A stretch of DNA of 64,000 nt from Limnocylindrus sp040397235 (lineage in GTDB: Bacteria; Chloroflexota; Limnocylindria; Limnocylindrales; Limnocylindraceae), in contig JBBAWH010000003.1 in NCBI GenBank assembly GCA_040397235.1, forward strand, positions 62,001-126,000, given 5' to 3'. Shown piece by piece: positions 60,570-64,000 of the stretch (positions are counted from its first letter, which is position 1; the number at the start of each line of letters is the position of its first letter). A program made the translations under genes and the position numbers. The notes under the pieces were generated by a model. The model was given only the letters and a program-made list of their open reading frames with translations, had not been told where the DNA came from and made no database searches.

Positions 60570-61484
60570 CTAGTTGCGGCGTTCTGAAAGCGCGGCGGGG
60601 TCGGCCTGCCACGGTCGAATCCCCTCGGCGAGGAGCAGATTCTCGCGATCAAGATGTGCGGCGAGCAGGGTGAGGCGCGCCAGCGCATCAGGGGCTTCGA
60701 GGAGCGCCTGGCGCTGCTCAAGGCTCAGCTGCACAACACCGCCAACCACGTGCGAGAGGCCAACCGGATCGTCGCTCCCCGAGAGGCGGTCGATGGCCGT
60801 GGCAAGCAGTTCGCCATCAGGATCGCCCTCCTCGTCGGGAGACTCATCGTCGCCCGCGCTGTACTCGGTGATCTTGGCCGGCCCAGCGGCGGCGTTCGAC
60901 GCCACAAGGAGACGCTCAATCTCGGCGACCACCTCTTGGCTGAGCGCCGTACCCTGCTCCTCTTCCAGCGCGTCGTCAATGGCTTCAGGGGTTACCTCGC
61001 CGTCCTCGATGTATTCGCCCTCCTCCTCCTCTTCGTCGCCGTCGTCGTCATGGTCGTGCTCATCAACGCCGCGCAGCAGCTCGAGATAGTCGATGAAGAG
61101 ATCGGAGACACGCTCCGCAGTGGCGCGCACGCGCTCAGCCGATTCGCCCACCGCCTCGTCGAGGAGTTCGACCTCGGCCTGTAGGTATGGGGCACTGCGA
61201 TCAAAGTTCGTAACGCGGAAGCGCTGCGTGCCGAGCCCCACGATGTCCCAGCGCCCATCGATGTAGCGCGTCGCCTCGCGAATCTCAGCGAGGGTGCCGA
61301 TCTCAGAGAGGCCGTCGTTTCCGGAACGAATCACCCCGAACGGCTGGTTGAGCTCAAGGCAGCGCTTCACCATCAGGCGATAACGCGGTTCAAAGATATG
61401 CAGCGGTAGGGCAACGCCGGGGAAGAGAACGAGTTGTAGCGGGAAGAGCGGGATCAGTTTCGGCGCGTCGCCGTTCTGCTCCAG
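60570..61484 (-). CDS. LON substrate-binding (PUA-like) domain protein with acidic insert
   Basis: About 304 residues. LIPLFPLQLVLFPGVALPLHIFEPRYRLMVKRCL is the start of a free-standing Lon N-terminal domain, and FGVIRSG, IGTLAEIRE and VGLGTQRFRV follow. An insert with DEHDHDDDGDEEEEEGEYIEDGE breaks the usual C-terminal helices. It has no ATPase or protease part. The start is unclear: the first frame-consistent codon after the erpA stop is CTG (used here); a TTG 25 codons earlier would overlap erpA by 74 bases. Function of stand-alone LON domains is unknown. Confidence 0.78.
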   Translation of the reverse strand: MEQNGDAPKLIPLFPLQLVLFPGVALPLHIFEPRYRLMVKRCLELNQPFGVIRSGNDGLSEIGTLAEIREATRYIDGRWDIVGLGTQRFRVTNFDRSAPYLQAEVELLDEAVGESAERVRATAERVSDLFIDYLELLRGVDEHDHDDDGDEEEEEGEYIEDGEVTPEAIDDALEEEQGTALSQEVVAEIERLLVASNAAAGPAKITEYSAGDDESPDEEGDPDGELLATAIDRLSGSDDPVGLSHVVGGVVQLSLEQRQALLEAPDALARLTLLAAHLDRENLLLAEGIRPWQADPAALSERRN

Positions 61485-61485
61485 G

Positions 61486-61896
61486 TCAGTGGCTGCAGGC
61501 CGAGGCCTGTCCCGCCGAATCCGCCGTGCGGAAGCTGGAGCCGCAGCCGCAGCCGCCAACAGAGTTCGGATTCTCCACGACGAAGCCGGCGCCCATCATC
61601 GCGTCAACGTAGTCAACGGTTGAGCCTTGAATTAGCGGCACGGCCTTCTCGTCAACGTAGACGCGCACGCCGTTCGCCACGAAGACGCTGTCGCCTGGAT
61701 TCTCAACATCGTCGAGCATCATGCCGTAGCGATAGCCGCTGCAGCCGCCCGAAACGATATAGACGCGCAGGCCGATCAGGGGATTCGTCTCGCCCTTGGC
61801 GAGCTCAACAACCTTGGCGGCGGCGGTGTCGGTGAGGGCGAGAACGGGTGCTCCGGCTGGCGCCTCGTTGGCGACCTGTGGCTCCTGGTTCAACAT
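61486..61896 (-). CDS. A-type iron-sulfur carrier (ErpA/IscA family)
   Basis: 136 residues. LRVYIVSGGCSGYRYGMM (Cys52) and NPNSVGGCGCGSSF (Cys116, Cys118) give the three conserved cysteines that hold a Fe-S cluster during transfer to apoproteins. The polar extensions at both ends, including a C-terminal Cys (ASACSH), are not part of the core. A GGAGGAG ribosome site precedes the ATG, with TAGAAT (61939-61934) as a promoter candidate. Possible clients in the window include the FeS photolyase. Confidence 0.92.
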   Translation of the reverse strand: MLNQEPQVANEAPAGAPVLALTDTAAAKVVELAKGETNPLIGLRVYIVSGGCSGYRYGMMLDDVENPGDSVFVANGVRVYVDEKAVPLIQGSTVDYVDAMMGAGFVVENPNSVGGCGCGSSFRTADSAGQASACSH

Positions 61897-61945
61897 CGCT
61901 CCTCCTTCGGCATCTGCCGCTACTCCGACCTAGATTCTAGCGCGC

Positions 61946-63199
61946 CTACGCCTCTACGCGCTCAACCAGCATGGCGATCCCCTGGCCTACCCCCACGCAC
62001 ATGGCGGCGATCCCGTAGCGACCACCGCTGCGGCGGAGCTCGCGGACCAGGGTCGTGGCCATTCGTGCTCCAGAGGCGCCGAGGGGGTGCCCGAGGGCGA
62101 TGGCGCCGCCGTGCACATTGGTCTTCGCCGGGTCGAGCCCAAGCTCGGTGATACAGGCGACCGCCTGGCTGGCGAACGCCTCATTGAGCTCCACGCGGTC
62201 GATGTCGGCGACGGTGAGCCCGGTGCGCTCTAGCAGTTTGCGAATCGCTGGGATCGGCCCCGCGCCCATCACCGACGGATCCACGCCGGCAACCGCCGTT
62301 GCAACGATGCGGGCGTACGGCTTCAAGCCGAGGACTCGCGCGCGCTCCGACTCCACAACGAGGAGTGCGGCAGCGCCATCATTGATGCCAGAGGCGTTGC
62401 CTGCGGTCACGGTGCCATCGGCGGCGAAGGCGGGCTTCAGCTTTGCGAGTGCGGCGGCACTGCTATCGGGTCGCGGATGCTCATCGCGATCAACAACGAT
62501 CGGCGCGCCGGAGCGCTGTGGGATGGAGACGGGCACGATCTCTTCTGCAAAGATGCCGCTCGCGGCGGCGGCTGCGGCGCGCTGCTGTGATGCGAGGGCG
62601 AGTTCGTCTTGCGCCTCACGGGTGACGTGCCACTGGTCGGCGACGCGCTCCGCCGTTTCGCCAAGTGAGATCGCTGGATACTTGGCATGGAGTCGCGGAT
62701 TCACAAAGCGCCAACCGATGGTGGTGTCGACGAGCTCACGATTGCCGCGCTCAAGGCCACTCTCAGGCTTCAGGGTGACGAGCGGTGCACGGCTCATGCT
62801 CTCTACGCCGCCTGCCACCACCACCTCAGCATCGCCAACGGCAATGGCGTTCGCCGCTGCGGCGAGCGCCTGCAAGCCGGAGCCACAGAGTCGATTCACC
62901 GTTTGCCCTGGCACCTCAACGGGGTAGCCGGCAACAAGGAGCGCCATGCGCGCCACGTTACGATTGTCTTCGCCGGCCTGGTTGGCGCAGCCCAAGATCA
63001 CATCATCGATGTCGGCGGCGTTGATGCCGCTGCGGGCAACGAGCGCCTCGAGGACGGTAGCGGCAAGGTCGTCGGGGCGAACGCCAGCGAGCGCGCCGCC
63101 GTAGCGACCGAAGGGGGTGCGCAGCGCCTCAACGATCCAGGCCTCCTTTAGGGGGCGGCCCGGGGTGCTGCTCTGGGAGAGTGGTGCGCTACTGCTCAT
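61946..63199 (-). CDS. acetyl-CoA acetyltransferase (thiolase)
   Basis: 417-residue thiolase of fatty-acid/ketone-body metabolism. VNRLCGSGLQA (nucleophile Cys105), GGAIALGHPLGASGAR (His) and AAMCVGVGQGIAM (second Cys) are all present, as is SLGETAERVADQWHVTREAQDELALASQQRA. Biosynthetic or degradative use cannot be told apart. The first 20 residues (Ser-rich) precede the core and are kept because TAGACT lies 6 nt before that ATG. Confidence 0.94.
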   Translation of the reverse strand: MSSSAPLSQSSTPGRPLKEAWIVEALRTPFGRYGGALAGVRPDDLAATVLEALVARSGINAADIDDVILGCANQAGEDNRNVARMALLVAGYPVEVPGQTVNRLCGSGLQALAAAANAIAVGDAEVVVAGGVESMSRAPLVTLKPESGLERGNRELVDTTIGWRFVNPRLHAKYPAISLGETAERVADQWHVTREAQDELALASQQRAAAAAASGIFAEEIVPVSIPQRSGAPIVVDRDEHPRPDSSAAALAKLKPAFAADGTVTAGNASGINDGAAALLVVESERARVLGLKPYARIVATAVAGVDPSVMGAGPIPAIRKLLERTGLTVADIDRVELNEAFASQAVACITELGLDPAKTNVHGGAIALGHPLGASGARMATTLVRELRRSGGRYGIAAMCVGVGQGIAMLVERVEA

Positions 63200-63211
63200 G
63201 CGCTCAGTCTA
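63200..63211 (-). promoter_or_regulatory. leaderless -10 of the thiolase gene
   Basis: TAGACT (63211-63206) ends 6 nt before the ATG at 63199. Confidence 0.55.
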
Positions 63212-63226
63212 CGCCCGCCCCTCGGC

Positions 63227-63238
63227 TAGGATGGGGCC
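63227..63238 (+). promoter_or_regulatory. leaderless -10 of the LolA-like gene
   Basis: TAGGAT (63227-63232) ends 6 nt before the ATG at 63239, 39 bp from the divergent thiolase start. Confidence 0.55.
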
Positions 63239-63979
63239 ATGAGCGAGACCCTCGTACCCATCGCCCCCGCCCTCCCCCCGATCGCGACCAGCCTCACCCC
63301 TGGGCTCCCCACGGCGGCCGAGCTCTTCGACTTCGCCGGTGGGGCAGAGCGCCGCTTCAGCACCCTGCGCCTCCGTATTGAGGAGCGCGCGGTGACAGCC
63401 GCGGGCGAGAGCCTCGGATCGGTTGAACTCCTCATTGATCGGCCCCTAGCCCGCGTCACCACGGTGCATCCGCAGGGCGGCTACGACGTGTGGGTCACCG
63501 ACGGCGCCAACGTACGCAGCTACAACGCAGTCACGAAAACCACCACGCGCCGACCGCATCGCGCGGCGCCAACAGGCCTCGACGACAGTGGCCTACCGCA
63601 AAGCTCGCGCGTGCCGACCAACATGGGTCCGCTCCCCGGCAAAGGTTGGGCGACCAGCTTCGTTCGCCCTGGTTCGTTCTGCAGCAGCGTCCTCGCAGGT
63701 GCGGTGCTCGGTGCCGTGCACGAGACACGCCTCGTTGGACGTGTCGCACTCACCATTGAGGCGGCAGCCCCACGCGCCGTTGCTCTTGAAGGCGATCGCG
63801 CCGACTTCCGCTTCCGCGTCACCTTCGATCGACTCACCGGCCTCTTGCTTGGTGTAGAAGAGTTCCGCGGTACGCATCTGGTGCGCAGTGCGCTCTGCAC
63901 CGCGTTTGAGGCGGATGCCTCTATTCCTGCCAGTGCCTTTGATCTTGAAATTCCACCTGACGTTGTGACGCTCTACTGA
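63239..63979 (+). CDS. possible LolA/RseB-fold protein
   Basis: 246 residues. The central part alternates strands as in LolA/RseB-type lipid-binding folds: STLRLRIEERAV, SVELLIDRP, YDVWVTDGANVRSYNAVTK, then an ALTIEAA-like strand and FRVTFDRLTGLLLGVEEFRG. There is no signal peptide or lipobox in the first 30 residues, so it would act in the cytoplasm or need another export route. No family is firmly recognised; the fold suggestion is by strand pattern only. Start supported by the -10 at 6 nt. Confidence 0.5.
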   Translation: MSETLVPIAPALPPIATSLTPGLPTAAELFDFAGGAERRFSTLRLRIEERAVTAAGESLGSVELLIDRPLARVTTVHPQGGYDVWVTDGANVRSYNAVTKTTTRRPHRAAPTGLDDSGLPQSSRVPTNMGPLPGKGWATSFVRPGSFCSSVLAGAVLGAVHETRLVGRVALTIEAAAPRAVALEGDRADFRFRVTFDRLTGLLLGVEEFRGTHLVRSALCTAFEADASIPASAFDLEIPPDVVTLY

Positions 63980-63986
63980 GCCGCCG

Positions 63987-64000
63987 ATGAGTGAGATCGT
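63987..64000 (+). CDS. possible start of next gene (cut by window edge)
   Basis: An ATG (ATG AGT GAG ATC) begins 7 nt after the preceding stop and runs off the window. Only four codons are visible, so nothing can be said about the product. Confidence 0.3.

Overview
The window is a gene-dense, high-GC (by eye about 60-65 %) bacterial chromosome segment with about 65 genes, mostly short gaps and many 4-bp ATGA/GTGA stop-start overlaps. No rRNA, tRNA, CRISPR array, insertion sequence or prophage gene was seen, and no gene-free stretch exceeds 300 bases. OpcA with Zwf, a SipW/TasA-type export module, an F420-type nitroreductase-fold protein, an FeS-type photolyase and the absence of any outer-membrane gene suggest a monoderm, streamlined bacterium such as a freshwater Chloroflexota (Limnocylindria-like) or an actinobacterium. 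This placement is inference, not a database result.

Layout. 1-8577 (+) is a nearly complete pentose-phosphate operon: transketolase (5' end cut by the window), rpiB, a PGI of the tal-pgi fusion type, gnd, zwf, opcA and pgl. 8592-10815 (-) is a surface-export module: a TasA/CalY-like protein, a SipW-like Ser-His signal peptidase with an extra C-terminal domain, and a LamG-like protein. 10969-16310 (-) is pstS-pstC-pstA-pstB followed by an NMT1/THI5-like lipoprotein in place of phoU, with a four-unit 11-bp Pho-box-like array upstream of pstS. 16489-20350 holds thymidine kinase, two EamA transporters and a YcaQ/AlkX-like glycosylase. 20347-25614 (-) is a branched-chain amino-acid ABC operon whose LivG carries a two-helix insertion inside its ATPase domain.

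25844-35319 contains a mannose-6-phosphate isomerase, a 1659-residue secreted surface protein, an aspartate/aromatic aminotransferase, a GlsB-like membrane protein, citrate synthase and a membrane-anchored META-domain protein. 35395-44243 (-) is a nine-gene directon: class I photolyase, DUF2256, FeS photolyase, MFS transporter, three tandem phosphotriesterase-family hydrolases, a glutamine-amidotransferase-like protein and a DinB protein. 44363-51234 (+) has purA-purB, then aquaporin, a DDN-like protein, azlC-azlD, a dihydroorotate dehydrogenase and cytidine deaminase, with a zinc-ribbon gene on the other strand. 51290-64000 includes a micro-operon of two tiny membrane proteins, rmuC, threonine dehydratase, acetyltransferases, an orphan winged-helix protein, an ATP-dependent ligase operon, a nucleoside hydrolase, a LON-domain protein, an A-type Fe-S carrier, thiolase and a possible LolA-fold protein.

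A signal that cuts across the window: at least sixteen genes have a TANNNT/TANNNC-like hexamer 6-9 nt before the start codon and no Shine-Dalgarno, the signature of leaderless transcripts. Operon-internal or abundant genes (gnd, pst, liv, zinc ribbon, erpA) instead have clear GGAGG-type sites. Divergent leaderless pairs leave only 25-61 bp between start codons. Several annotated starts were moved from the longest open frame on this basis.
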